Source of the DNA: Poteriospumella lacustris | Taxonomy: Eukaryota; Sar; Chrysophyceae; Chromulinales; Dinobryaceae | Assembly (NCBI GenBank): GCA_008000375.1 | Contig: SMOI01000113.1 | Span: 35,103-99,102, forward strand | Direction of reading: 5' to 3' | Length of the DNA: 64,000 bases | In this document: positions 54,455-64,000 of the stretch, piece after piece | How the letters are laid out: every line of letters begins with the position of its first letter | Numbering within the stretch: the first letter of the stretch is position 1 | Position numbers and translations under genes: made by a program | Notes under the pieces: generated by a model | What the model saw: only the letters and a program-made list of their open reading frames with translations | Told to the model about the DNA's origin: nothing | The model's database searches: none

Positions 54455-57400
54455 TCATTTCAACATCGCCCAATCCTGAAGCAATCGCCGAGAAGCCACC
54501 GCGGAGACGGCAATACGCACTTGTCCATTGTCATCGACACTCATTTGTTCGACACGACTGGTGGGCACTGAATTCGCGGTCGCCGTACCGTCGGTCAGTC
54601 CACCTCCTACACCAGCGGTCGCGTTGCCACCTGGCCCTGCAAAGAACGCAGGGGCAGCCTGACCAGCGACGGGCATTGGGGATGACATTCCCTCCTGCAC
54701 CACGCCAGAGGTGGTGCCCGAGACGGTGTATACCGCATGCTTGTTCACCAACGTACCCAAACTCGCTTGTCGAGGCAGCGACAAATTGCGAATGAGCGAA
54801 AACTGTCGCCCTCCTTTCATCGGCAGTTTCGAACTGTTCACCGTCGTCACGTAGTCTACGACATCGTCCACGACAGGCAAGGACGAAGCTTCTGCTGCCG
54901 CCGCCGCCGCCGCTTGGGCCGTGGCTGCCACATGATCTTCCACGCCGCCATCACCCAACGATGACGTCGTCGGCAACTCCTCCACCGCTTCGCGTTCGTC
55001 GTCCACATCTTCCACCGCCATGAACGCCGAGTTGGCGCGTGAATACGACGCGACGGTGAAATCGTCGTTCTCCGACGAGACCGAGAACATGGACGTGGAG
55101 CGTTGCGTCTGCAACGCCGACGGGTGTTTCACTTTCAATTGCACCGATCGCTGGTACATCACCAGCTCCAACACACCGCCTTCCATCGCCTTGTTCAACA
55201 GCAGAACCAAGGGAATGCGTCCACCGGCCAAGTAAATACCGGGGATGTTCGGGTCGCCCGACGCGTTGAACAGGACTTGTACCTTGATCATCACCTTCGA
55301 CAAGTCGTACTTCGGCAGGGGGCCGTGGTGCACCAACAACGGCGCATTCTCCAGCACATCAAAGTTCAACTTCACCAACGATACCTTCGCATCCATGTCA
55401 TCGACCCCGTGTTCCATCGGACGACGCGCGCGTTCTTCTTCGTGCTCCGATTCCAACATCGCACCAAACGTGGGTGCCGAACGTAATTTCTTGACCAACG
55501 GCGACGTCGGTGCCACGGAAAACGATTTCCGCGAGTGCAACAAACTTGACGAGACGTGCATCATGTTGCGATTGGCGAAATGCATCGGCGAGCCGACCAC
55601 ACCCGAACTGTTCGTATTGCCTGGGGCCATTTCATCGGTAGGCAACGCATCGACGGTTTCCACGTCACTGATCGGGTGCAGTACTCGCGTGTCGAAGTCG
55701 GAGGAGATTTTCACTTGAATGTACTTGATGTACTCGGGGACGATCAACAGACCCGTGATCGACAAGACGCGCAGATGCATCAAACTCATTTGCTCCATGT
55801 CCAAGGCGGATACCATCGCTGGAGGCTGAGGCGGTGCCTGTGGCTGCGGCTGCGGCTGGGGAGGACGGCCATTGTCGAGCTTGAAACTCGTCTTCTTTTG
55901 CATCGGTGGAGGCGCGAAACTGCCGCTGTCCACACTGACGTCATCGGCAGCGATGCCTGCCGTCAATCCACCTCCGCCCCCGCCAAGAGATTGCACTGAC
56001 ATCGAATCAGTCTCGACAGCACTGCCGCCGGTACCGACGGTGTCCAACAACTCGTCTCCACCTCGACCGGAGCTACGACGCGTCGAACGGGTGTTCGATC
56101 GACTGCCATTGCCCGAGCTTCCGCCGCCGCCGCCACCGCCACCACCTACACTGGGCGTAGCGGGTACCGAGATCCCTGACATACGCGCCGCCGCCGCGGG
56201 TGTCATCAACGCCGACCCTCGCGGACCTTTACGCGACCTCGCTTTCGCTTCCAGCTCCGTTTCATATTCCAACGCTTTCTCGACCCGAATCACCGTACGA
56301 TTGACCGATTCCTTGAACTCTTTCAATCGCTCGTCCAACGCCGCATCGTTGCCTTCCATCACCTTGCGGAAACGATACTTCATCGATCGGACATCGCCAC
56401 GCTCTTGAAACTCCGCCAAACGAATCGCCTTGTTCATCGGGAACCAACTCAAATCATTCTCGTCGATGCAACGACGCGCATACCATTCAAAGCCGTCGTC
56501 GTCGTCCTTGTCTTGCTCCCATACGTACATGATGAAGTAGATGTAGTTCCAGAGGTTCTGGTCGTCCTTGACGTGCTGCCGGAAGGCGTCGCGGTCGAGC
56601 GTCCGATTGAACGTGTTCTTCTCAATGCCGCAAATGAAACAACGCTCGGTCGTGTCGGCCAGGCGCGTTTCCAATTTGCTGCGCAGGGCGACGAAGGTGT
56701 CGATCGTGATTCCTTTCAACACGTTGGACATGACAATCGCCGACAAGAAAAACGCCAAATCGCAGAATACGCGGTACGACGAAATCGTTTGCTGCATTTG
56801 ATTGATCGGCGAGGCGTACGGAAACCCATAGCGAATCAGCAACTTGAACAGACGTTCGAGTGTCTGGTAGTTGTACTCGTCGACGAAATCGACGCCGGGG
56901 GACGCGAAGAAGAAGAAATCGAACATCGCGAAGATGTACACGATGATCAGAATCAACGCCGTGGTCATGATGATCTGCTTGCGCGGGTCGTACACAGCGT
57001 TGAGCACCGCTTGCGTCGTGGGACTCATCGAAATGAAATCCAACATGACCACGGACAACGCGGGGTGGTAGAACAGCCCCGCGATGGGAAACGCCAAATA
57101 GATCAAATACCGCAGCGACGAGCCTTCCATCATCGTGAACAACAACGCGCGCCACAGGTCGTGTCCGTGCTCACGGTACGTCTGATAACTCACCGGCGCA
57201 CGGACGACCAGGTTCGACAACAACGTGAACGCCGCCCCACCGATCAACACCCACGTCAACACCCAAATCGCCATTTGCACCGTCGTGTTGCGAATGATCA
57301 CGTCGGTGCAGAAGTCAAAGGCGTCGCGGGCGACACGCGCCGCTTCGGCTTTCGTGCGGTAATCATCGTCGACGTTCGCGGGGTCGTAGGCGTATTGCAA

Positions 57401-60400
57401 GTCCTGGTCGACGCGGATGCCCACGTTCTTCCGCCCCGCACAATCGACGTCTTCCGCTTGGTAATACACGACGAACAAGAGATTGATGACGACGGCGACG
57501 TAGAAATTGAACCAACTCGCTTGTGTCTGATTCGTACGCGAGAAGATGCGGTCCAATTGATACTCCTGCAGCTTCCGCTGGTGCAACACTTCGCGGTACA
57601 TCTCCTTGGCACCTTCCAAGAGACCAAACAACTTCTCCTCTGGCGACGAGCGTTTCACATTCATAATGAATTGATCTTTGGTCGATTGAGCTAACAACCG
57701 ACACAGATCGGGCACATGAAAGAAACGGCGCTGCAATTCGCCTCGCCAAAAGACTTCGATGCAGGCCACCGACGAGCCTAAATCCTTTGTGAAGTCATCC
57801 CCCAGTCCGAGCTCCTGTTTCAACGTGGGGCGGAAGTCCGTCAACATCTGCAACAACACGAGGGCTTCCGTACGCAGTTCGACCAGTTCGTCGGGTTCTT
57901 CGGCTTCATCTCCTCCTCCTCCACCGTCCTCTCCACTACCACCACCGCCGCCGCCGCCGCTCCCGGCCGCGACTGCTCCTGCAGCGGGCCCAGCACCCCC
58001 TCGACACAGCACCAGCAACACGTCGACGTGAATCACGCTCAACATTCGCTCATAGATCTGTGTCTTGCGTCCCTGGCCTTCCAACAACGCCTGCAGAATG
58101 TCGATGGCGCCTTTCTTAAACTCCATTTCTTCCCCTTCGTCGCAGTCGTTCTCTGGATGTTGACGAAGCTTGCGATTCAGAATCTCAATCAATTCCGTGT
58201 TCAACGCGAAATGATCTTGATTGTGCTCACAGGGACCTTGAATCACCTCCAAGACCGTCGCCGAGACGGCCGAACCGGCGGCTGTCGAGGTGCGACAACG
58301 GAAACGATCCAATTTCTGCAAATACAACACGAAATCGTCCAACAGATTCACCGACGTGTTGTTCTGCGGTTGTTCCCGGAGAATGTCCTGATTCGGCTTG
58401 AAATGGCCCTCACAAAACAATTGCAAACAGCGAACGATGATGATCTCGTCGGGCAGCGTGGGATCTTCCCCGTCGGCCAACGTGACCACGCCCTGCCATT
58501 CGTGCCACGTCATCAAATTGTGCAAGATCTGACGCACGGTGCGAAAGAAGATGTCGGACCCCGAGCGACTGAGATGCGCATGAATCGACTTCTGAATGGC
58601 CAAGGCGCCACCTTCCTTGAACAACATACCCACGAGCAGCTTCAAGGCCTCGGACTGCAACGTGATGTCGACACCTTTCGAGATGAGGTCGAGGCACAGC
58701 TCGGTCATGCCGCTTTCGTTGTACACGACCATCAACTCGGCGACGGCGTCGTCTTGTTCTTCGCCACCGTCATCGTCACGTTCGTAAATCGACATGCCCC
58801 AGCGGTTCTCGATCATCGTTCGGAAGATCTTCAGCAGCCAGAGGCTCGTCTTCGTCGCGTTCGGAGGAATGAATTTGATGGTTTCGTCGCCGTGAATAAT
58901 GATCTGGACACTGCCGCGGATGTGCGACACGAGTTTCTCGATGAACGGCTCGAACAGCACTTCGTTTTTACCGCTCCCACCACCGCCGACGCCGCCACTA
59001 GACGACGACGATGACGCTCCACCACCACCGACATTGACACCGACGGTGGAGACCCCGCCAGTGCCACTGCCCGAGGAAGTGGCCCCCGCGGACGTCCGTT
59101 TCGATGGCAGCCCTTCGATCTTGGTGATAAACTCTTGAATTTGGCCATTCAACAGGCCCTGGACATTGGGGTCGTCGTTCAACGCCTGCACAAAGGCTTC
59201 GTAGGCCTTGCCCACCTTGTCTTCATCGGCGGCGATGTACTCATTGGCCGATGCGAAATATGCCTCGTGCAAATTCGTCACCGTCGCGACGAATTTCTCT
59301 TTCGACGCGTTGTTCAACGCGACCAGGCATCGATAGAGCAATTCGTGGTGCTCCCGCGCCAACAACGGGCTCAACATCTCGTACAGAGGCATGAGTTTGT
59401 TGTACAAACTCTTCATGATCTCCGTCGCTTGGGATTCTTTCAACGTGACCCGTTCGACACCGACGGCAATTTGACCGACTTCCGGTTTGAAGATGGTATA
59501 ATCGAAATAGGACGTAAAGTACGAGTCGACGATCATGGCCATGACCAACATGTACTCGATGCGTTGGCGATTCGACGTGGGGGCGTCCCACCCGTTCTTT
59601 TCAATTTGACGCAAGTCGTCTTTCGCAAAGGCGAAGACATCCTGCGCCGCGATGAGAATCTTCCAGACGACGGCGGCATCTTTCAACGCGGGCAACGGTG
59701 TCTCCACGTCGAGCATCGCATTGTAGAAGAAGAGGCCGTAGCGAATCTTCGCCAAGAGCAGGCACTGCGGATCCAACATCGACTCGACCAAGTCCACAAA
59801 GCTGTACATCCCCTGCACCTTCGCTTCAATCGACGTCATCCCCGACGTACCAATCGTACACGAGCTCAACAGACCCATGAACTCCAAATGATACGCCAAC
59901 TCCGACGGCAAATCGCGGATGGTGATGTCCTTCACGTTCATGTACGCACTCATCAACCGAATCTTCTTCGCGTAGTCGGGATGCGTCGTCGGCACGAAGT
60001 AATGCACCACTTTCTTCTGGTTGTCCGGCGCAGACATCAACTTGATCACTTCGTATTGATTCGCGATCACATTCTTGTCCCCTACGCTGATGATCGACGC
60101 CATCAGGGCCAAGTACTGCGGAAACTTGCCGATGGTGCAGATCATCTCCACGAACTCGCTGATGAACTTCTTCGGCACTTTCTCCATCAGTTCCAAATTG
60201 TTCTGAAAGATCGCCTTGATGACCATGTGGCTCTCGATCTTCGCATCGACACTTTTCACGAAAAACGGGAATTCGGAATACGCCAACGCCTGGTTCGCGG
60301 GATTGTCCAAGACCAACCAATACATTAGTCGATTCGCCGCCAGGGCCAGGTTCACCGTATTGATCTGGGCCGTTTCATACGCGCGTTCACTGTCCACGGT

Positions 60401-63400
60401 CAGCACCAACTTCGCGAGTTTGATGCAGGCGTCGAAGGCCCCCAGATTCCGCAAAATGTTCTGAATGAACTTGATCGGCTCGTAGAACTCGTCGAATTGC
60501 AACGTTTCGCGTAGTTTCTTGCATTGATTCGTCAGATCCGCCAAGTATTCATGGGTCGCTTGATTGATCGCGCGGTGTTCGTCGGTGTCCAATGCCCCCC
60601 ACAGTTCGTGGGTATCGGCGTAGCGCTTCAGATGGATGACGATTTTCTCCAATTTCAAGAAATTCGCCTCGTCCTTCTCCGAGGTGATCACTTGCAAGTG
60701 GCCGATGTTGTCCAAGAGCAACCGCTTCGCACTGTGGTGGGTCATCATCAAGTCCAAGACCGATTGGACCAGACTGGGCTGCGCGTACATCACCAAATCC
60801 ATGTAAATGTCGTCGTAGGTATCGTTGGAGATCTCCAAATCGGCCGATTGATCCAGAATGGAGACGAAGATCCCATGCGGGTCCTTGGAGGATTTACCCG
60901 CTTGGTACTTGTCGAATTCTTTGAGAAACAGGGACAGCTGGCGATCCAACATGTTCTGCTGAATCGTCTTCAGAATGTGCACCGCCAGTTCCATCGTCTT
61001 CAACGTAAACTCCTTCGTCTTGGTGTACCGGGCCGGTAAGACGTAGTGACTGCCGGCATCGGCCAATTTGTCGCGGATATCTTCCGCCAATTGAATCGAA
61101 TCCAACAACCGAACGAGCAGCGCCAAGTTCGCCAGACGTGCAAACTTCGCATATTCATACGCCTGGCCGTTCGCGGCGAAGATCATCGCATACAACGCGA
61201 TCGACACCAAGTCGATGAGGTGGAACGGATCCATGAAGAAGTTCATCACTGCGCGTCGGGCCAGCGCCCAGACGCAGAAACGCATCAACCACTCGCCCGC
61301 GAAGACAATGAACACAATCCCTTCAAAGATGTCCACGACGAAGCCGTCCATCTTCGTGATCACGACGTACAACGTCCCCGCACAGACCAACGCGACGAAG
61401 ACCATCATCGCCACGCGATACCGCAACGAACACATGACCTTCAACATCGCTTCCGCTTCTTGCTGCACCGTCAATCGGGGTGCGGGAGGAGGTATCTTGA
61501 TGTCATGCATCGACAGCGAATGATCCGCGTCGGAAATGCCACTGGCCGACCGCGCGATGGACTTCTGGGACCTGCCTTTCTTCATCGACAACGCCTTCGT
61601 CGATTTCGACATCTTCTGGACACTGATCGCATACGCATTGTAGTCATCGTCGGTTTCCAAGTCGAAATCACCACGACGGAGAATGGACACGAGTCCCTTG
61701 ACGGTGCTTTTCAACAAGTCGACTTTGCCGTAGAAATGGAACTTCACCAGCGCGTGTAGCATGCCCAACACATTCAATGAATGCAAGGGAAACGCCTTGC
61801 CACGAATGGAATCAATGTGCGCGGCGATATATTGCTGAATCAATGCGAATTTCGCATTCTCCGGCTCCGGGACGTACACCAAATACGAGAAATGGCTCCG
61901 GGACACCTCATTCAACGTACGCGTCAGCCGGGGCAACGGAACCGCCGACTGCGGATCACGGTCGATGTACAAATACTGCAACAAATGCGCCGCTTGTGCG
62001 CGTACCGATTCACTGACCCCAATCTTCAGAATACTCAGCAACAGCTCGTACGAGAAGTGCTTCTCCATTGTCTCGATGATCGCGTAGTTCCGGCCCAAAC
62101 ACATCTCTCCCACCAGTTGCAACTGCGACACGAAGAAGTCGTGAATGGCAACTTTCAAACTCTCCCCGCTGATGTGCAAGAAACTGCTCATTTTTGCTTT
62201 GCCCTTGCCCACGGCCATCGAGGGCAGCAGGTTCTCTTTAATTTCCAATTCGGACAAGAAGATCTCTTTCTTGTTGTAGACACGTTCGATGGCAAAGCGT
62301 TGAGACGACGATCGCCACGTCAATTTGATCGAAGGAACGCCGTGTTCCAACAACGAGGCACACAAGAGACCCGGCGATTTCTTTACCGGTTCAATGAACA
62401 ATTCGTATGCTGCGGTACCCGTGCCCCAATCGACCGGCGTATGCATCGTGCGATCCAATCGTACTTCGATGAGCACATCGCGGTAATCGCCGAAGAGAAT
62501 ATGGTGTACCAAGTCTTGGTTCTTCGTCAAGCCTTGTCCCAGACAGGAACAGCACGTCTTCAACAGCTGCAAATACATCGCATTCATGTGCACTTCGCGC
62601 ATTTTCTGTGTGAAAATGGTGATTTCCCGACTGCCGATTTTGGTTTCTTGCAATTCCCGATTGTCCGACAACAATTCTTGGGCGACTTTGGCGGCCACTT
62701 TGTCAGTACTCACGTGTTCGAGAATGACCAGCAAGTGATCCGCGATATACAACTGGTTGTTGACGTTGCCCTTGATCAGATCATACAACAGCGACAAACA
62801 ATCGGATAACACTTCACTTCCAAACTCGAGGAAGGTGCCTTTCAAGACATGTAGCGTGGATGCACCCGAATTGAGCATGTCTGACAGCGGTTGCAGCTTT
62901 TGAATCAAGACCATCAATGCTTCCAAGAGACCAAACTGACGCAACATGTCCTGCCGACGGTTGATGATATGTTTTGAAGCTTTGAACTTTTCCATTTCTT
63001 CCGAAGCGAATTTCAAACGAATCGGGTATCCACGTGCAAATAAGGTCACACGGGCCATCAACAACGGAAACAAGGGAAGTTCGGCAGGATCCAATCGTGG
63101 CCAAATCGAAGGAACATCCGGTGCAAACTGAGATGGCACGGCGATGTTCTTCACAAACTTGGCGATGTGATACATCACTGCGCGTCCGAAGTAAATATCC
63201 AGCGCATCATCACTGCCACCAGGCGATAAAGACGAACGCACACTATCCTTTTGCACATAGCGATTCAGGATCATACTAACCGCTCTGCTCTTACTCCGTG
63301 TGGATAAGACCGAGTAGGCTCGTTGACTGTCACGAAATTCACCACGTTGCAGTAGGGCACCGTAGTAAGCGTGATAAATTTGCACAGCTTTTGCATTTCG

Positions 63401-63999
63401 TAAATGCTCCGAGGAACTGTGCAATTCCGTGATCATGAAGTATGATCGCTTCTCGGTTGGTTCGTTGTCCAAACACAACGTAAAGCTGTCGGATCCATCA
63501 GCCTTTTGCTCCATACCGAGGTACTTTCCAGTGCTAAAGTGGCGAAAGAGCACTTTGTCAGTTTTGAAGGTGATTGGGCCACCTTTAGTCATTGATTTCG
63601 ATTCCAACATCCATATCGAGTCAAAATCTAACTTCTCTTCTGTTCCAGGCCGCAAGACAATGCCACCGAAGTCCTTGACGAATTCATCGAAAGAGGATAC
63701 ACTGTGGTCGTCGTCAAGTGTTAAATCGTCTCCCGATTCATAACTGGTGTGGGATGCATCGTCGTGTGGAGATCCTCCCTTGTTTGATTTGTGTCTGTTC
63801 GATGGTTGGGCGGCATTCCATGGATTGACATGGTTGGCAGCTTCGACAGGTGAAACCACTGTCTCTACACCATGCATCTGCACAATTGGTGTCTCCAACG
63901 AAATAGGAAGCGGTAGAGGTGCAAGCATAGACAATGATTCAGGATCACGAAGGTAGACTAGCTGTCCGGCCAGTAAGAGGGATGTTTGACTCAAATCGG
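54455..63999 (-). CDS. IP3-receptor-like channel paralogue 2 with inserted voltage-sensor-like domain; N-terminus outside window
   Basis: At least 3,179 aa, one exon, open at the right edge (residues numbered from base 63994). It is homologous to the channel at 8450-17285 almost throughout. The MIR part includes GPITFKTDKVLFRHFSTGKY and RNAKAVQIYHAYYGALLQRG. RIH follows (FLEFGSEVLSDCLSLLYDLI; MNAMYLQLLKTCCSC), then the RIH-associated part (QALLEGQGRKTQIYERMLSV) and six C-terminal membrane segments, with CFICGIEKNTFNR and NDLSWFPMNKAIRL after S6. Three differences stand out. Residues ~858-968 (bases 61091-61423) add four hydrophobic segments with voltage-sensor signatures. The filter region reads RYGFPYASPIN (around 56798-56833) instead of GGGxGD. 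The zinc-linker HxxxxH is HVKDDQN, with Gln for the second His. The C-terminal ~600 residues are Gly/Ser/Ala-rich with a beta-rich stretch (LMHLRVLSITGLLIVPEYIK). The altered pore may have different selectivity or conduct poorly. Confidence 0.92.
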   Translation of the reverse strand, partial: DLSQTSLLLAGQLVYLRDPESLSMLAPLPLPISLETPIVQMHGVETVVSPVEAANHVNPWNAAQPSNRHKSNKGGSPHDDASHTSYESGDDLTLDDDHSVSSFDEFVKDFGGIVLRPGTEEKLDFDSIWMLESKSMTKGGPITFKTDKVLFRHFSTGKYLGMEQKADGSDSFTLCLDNEPTEKRSYFMITELHSSSEHLRNAKAVQIYHAYYGALLQRGEFRDSQRAYSVLSTRSKSRAVSMILNRYVQKDSVRSSLSPGGSDDALDIYFGRAVMYHIAKFVKNIAVPSQFAPDVPSIWPRLDPAELPLFPLLMARVTLFARGYPIRLKFASEEMEKFKASKHIINRRQDMLRQFGLLEALMVLIQKLQPLSDMLNSGASTLHVLKGTFLEFGSEVLSDCLSLLYDLIKGNVNNQLYIADHLLVILEHVSTDKVAAKVAQELLSDNRELQETKIGSREITIFTQKMREVHMNAMYLQLLKTCCSCLGQGLTKNQDLVHHILFGDYRDVLIEVRLDRTMHTPVDWGTGTAAYELFIEPVKKSPGLLCASLLEHGVPSIKLTWRSSSQRFAIERVYNKKEIFLSELEIKENLLPSMAVGKGKAKMSSFLHISGESLKVAIHDFFVSQLQLVGEMCLGRNYAIIETMEKHFSYELLLSILKIGVSESVRAQAAHLLQYLYIDRDPQSAVPLPRLTRTLNEVSRSHFSYLVYVPEPENAKFALIQQYIAAHIDSIRGKAFPLHSLNVLGMLHALVKFHFYGKVDLLKSTVKGLVSILRRGDFDLETDDDYNAYAISVQKMSKSTKALSMKKGRSQKSIARSASGISDADHSLSMHDIKIPPPAPRLTVQQEAEAMLKVMCSLRYRVAMMVFVALVCAGTLYVVITKMDGFVVDIFEGIVFIVFAGEWLMRFCVWALARRAVMNFFMDPFHLIDLVSIALYAMIFAANGQAYEYAKFARLANLALLVRLLDSIQLAEDIRDKLADAGSHYVLPARYTKTKEFTLKTMELAVHILKTIQQNMLDRQLSLFLKEFDKYQAGKSSKDPHGIFVSILDQSADLEISNDTYDDIYMDLVMYAQPSLVQSVLDLMMTHHSAKRLLLDNIGHLQVITSEKDEANFLKLEKIVIHLKRYADTHELWGALDTDEHRAINQATHEYLADLTNQCKKLRETLQFDEFYEPIKFIQNILRNLGAFDACIKLAKLVLTVDSERAYETAQINTVNLALAANRLMYWLVLDNPANQALAYSEFPFFVKSVDAKIESHMVIKAIFQNNLELMEKVPKKFISEFVEMICTIGKFPQYLALMASIISVGDKNVIANQYEVIKLMSAPDNQKKVVHYFVPTTHPDYAKKIRLMSAYMNVKDITIRDLPSELAYHLEFMGLLSSCTIGTSGMTSIEAKVQGMYSFVDLVESMLDPQCLLLAKIRYGLFFYNAMLDVETPLPALKDAAVVWKILIAAQDVFAFAKDDLRQIEKNGWDAPTSNRQRIEYMLVMAMIVDSYFTSYFDYTIFKPEVGQIAVGVERVTLKESQATEIMKSLYNKLMPLYEMLSPLLAREHHELLYRCLVALNNASKEKFVATVTNLHEAYFASANEYIAADEDKVGKAYEAFVQALNDDPNVQGLLNGQIQEFITKIEGLPSKRTSAGATSSGSGTGGVSTVGVNVGGGGASSSSSSGGVGGGGSGKNEVLFEPFIEKLVSHIRGSVQIIIHGDETIKFIPPNATKTSLWLLKIFRTMIENRWGMSIYERDDDGGEEQDDAVAELMVVYNESGMTELCLDLISKGVDITLQSEALKLLVGMLFKEGGALAIQKSIHAHLSRSGSDIFFRTVRQILHNLMTWHEWQGVVTLADGEDPTLPDEIIIVRCLQLFCEGHFKPNQDILREQPQNNTSVNLLDDFVLYLQKLDRFRCRTSTAAGSAVSATVLEVIQGPCEHNQDHFALNTELIEILNRKLRQHPENDCDEGEEMEFKKGAIDILQALLEGQGRKTQIYERMLSVIHVDVLLVLCRGGAGPAAGAVAAGSGGGGGGGSGEDGGGGGDEAEEPDELVELRTEALVLLQMLTDFRPTLKQELGLGDDFTKDLGSSVACIEVFWRGELQRRFFHVPDLCRLLAQSTKDQFIMNVKRSSPEEKLFGLLEGAKEMYREVLHQRKLQEYQLDRIFSRTNQTQASWFNFYVAVVINLLFVVYYQAEDVDCAGRKNVGIRVDQDLQYAYDPANVDDDYRTKAEAARVARDAFDFCTDVIIRNTTVQMAIWVLTWVLIGGAAFTLLSNLVVRAPVSYQTYREHGHDLWRALLFTMMEGSSLRYLIYLAFPIAGLFYHPALSVVMLDFISMSPTTQAVLNAVYDPRKQIIMTTALILIIVYIFAMFDFFFFASPGVDFVDEYNYQTLERLFKLLIRYGFPYASPINQMQQTISSYRVFCDLAFFLSAIVMSNVLKGITIDTFVALRSKLETRLADTTERCFICGIEKNTFNRTLDRDAFRQHVKDDQNLWNYIYFIMYVWEQDKDDDDGFEWYARRCIDENDLSWFPMNKAIRLAEFQERGDVRSMKYRFRKVMEGNDAALDERLKEFKESVNRTVIRVEKALEYETELEAKARSRKGPRGSALMTPAAAARMSGISVPATPSVGGGGGGGGGSSGNGSRSNTRSTRRSSGRGGDELLDTVGTGGSAVETDSMSVQSLGGGGGGLTAGIAADDVSVDSGSFAPPPMQKKTSFKLDNGRPPQPQPQPQAPPQPPAMVSALDMEQMSLMHLRVLSITGLLIVPEYIKYIQVKISSDFDTRVLHPISDVETVDALPTDEMAPGNTNSSGVVGSPMHFANRNMMHVSSSLLHSRKSFSVAPTSPLVKKLRSAPTFGAMLESEHEEERARRPMEHGVDDMDAKVSLVKLNFDVLENAPLLVHHGPLPKYDLSKVMIKVQVLFNASGDPNIPGIYLAGGRIPLVLLLNKAMEGGVLELVMYQRSVQLKVKHPSALQTQRSTSMFSVSSENDDFTVASYSRANSAFMAVEDVDDEREAVEELPTTSSLGDGGVEDHVAATAQAAAAAAAEASSLPVVDDVVDYVTTVNSSKLPMKGGRQFSLIRNLSLPRQASLGTLVNKHAVYTVSGTTSGVVQEGMSSPMPVAGQAAPAFFAGPGGNATAGVGGGLTDGTATANSVPTSRVEQMSVDDNGQVRIAVSAVASRRLLQDWAMLK
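61091..61423 (-). other. Voltage-sensor-like four-helix insert in channel paralogue 2
   Basis: Four segments: S1 RVAMMVFVALVCAGTLYVVI (860-879), S2 VVDIFEGIVFIVFAGEWLMR (886-905), S3 FFMDPFHLIDLVSIALYAMI (919-938) and S4 YAKFARLANLALLVRLL (948-964). S2 residues E891, F898, E901 and R905 have the same spacing as E283, F290, E293 and R297 of Shaker, and S3 D922/D928 the spacing of its two S3 aspartates. S4 carries K950, R953 and R962 in a three-residue register, with N956 and L959 in the other two positions, so it is charge-poor. No pore helices follow: the next residues (SHYVLPARYTK) already align with the cytosolic region of paralogue 1 (KKYTVPTRYAK). Confidence 0.75.
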
Positions 64000-64000
64000 C

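Noticed and set aside
54130-54795. Plus-strand ORF of 221 codons
   Set aside because: Starts in simple-repeat 3' DNA and runs antisense into the channel gene; no domain.

Overview
The window is nuclear DNA of a flagellated protist. Seventeen protein-coding genes are supported: fifteen complete, one entering from the left edge and one leaving at the right edge. Introns are short (about 55-105 bases) with GT...AG ends, and GTACGT or GTAAGT donors are frequent. No tRNA, rRNA, transposon or CRISPR array was seen. The genes are eukaryotic throughout: axonemal dynein heavy chain, dynein assembly factor DNAAF11/LRRC6, IP3-receptor channels, Sec31, TFIIIC tau95/GTF3C5, Tom22, VTC1, an LYR protein, PP2C and a NEK kinase. 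A silicon-transporter (SIT) family protein and a protein with a plausible bipartite plastid presequence suggest a photosynthetic heterokont (diatom, bolidophyte or chrysophyte grade). That placement is an inference.

Layout: 2-3553 (+) C-terminal part of an inner-arm axonemal dynein heavy chain; 3554-5815 gene-free, purine-rich; 5816-6990 (-) PP2C phosphatase; 7660-8067 (+) Tom22-like receptor; 8450-17285 (-) complete IP3 receptor-like channel of 2,840 aa with a canonical pore; 17762-22305 (+) unrecognised 1,487-aa protein with acidic motifs; 23007-23905 (-) VTC1-like protein; 24524-27065 (+) TFIIIC tau95/GTF3C5; 27379-29139 (-) SIT-family transporter; 29520-31174 (-) DNAAF11; 31553-33400 (-) unrecognised multipass membrane protein; 33823-34104 (+) LYR protein; 34430-38944 (-) TPR protein ending in GLFG repeats; 39530-42585 (+) NEK kinase; 43196-44539 (-) UPF0462 domain joined to a PDK1-type PH domain; 44988-48565 (-) Sec31 with a WW domain; 48862-50503 (-) secretory or plastid-targeted methyltransferase-like protein; 51076-53653 (+) unrecognised polyQ protein; 54455-63999 (-) second IP3-receptor-like channel, N-terminus outside the window.

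Themes: flagellar motility (dynein plus its assembly factor), calcium signalling (two IP3-receptor paralogues, PP2C, NEK) and vesicle or organelle biology (Sec31, Tom22, VTC1, LYR). They do not form an operon-like unit; adjacency is probably incidental.

The most striking object is the second IP3-receptor paralogue. Its cytosolic region, between the RIH and RIH-associated parts, carries a four-helix segment with the charge-residue layout of a voltage-sensor domain. Its pore has lost the GGGxGD filter that the first paralogue keeps, and one His of the C-terminal zinc site is replaced. Other unusual architectures are the full-length SIT-family protein with degenerate EGxQ motifs, the TPR-GLFG fusion, the UPF0462-PH fusion and the WW domain inside Sec31.
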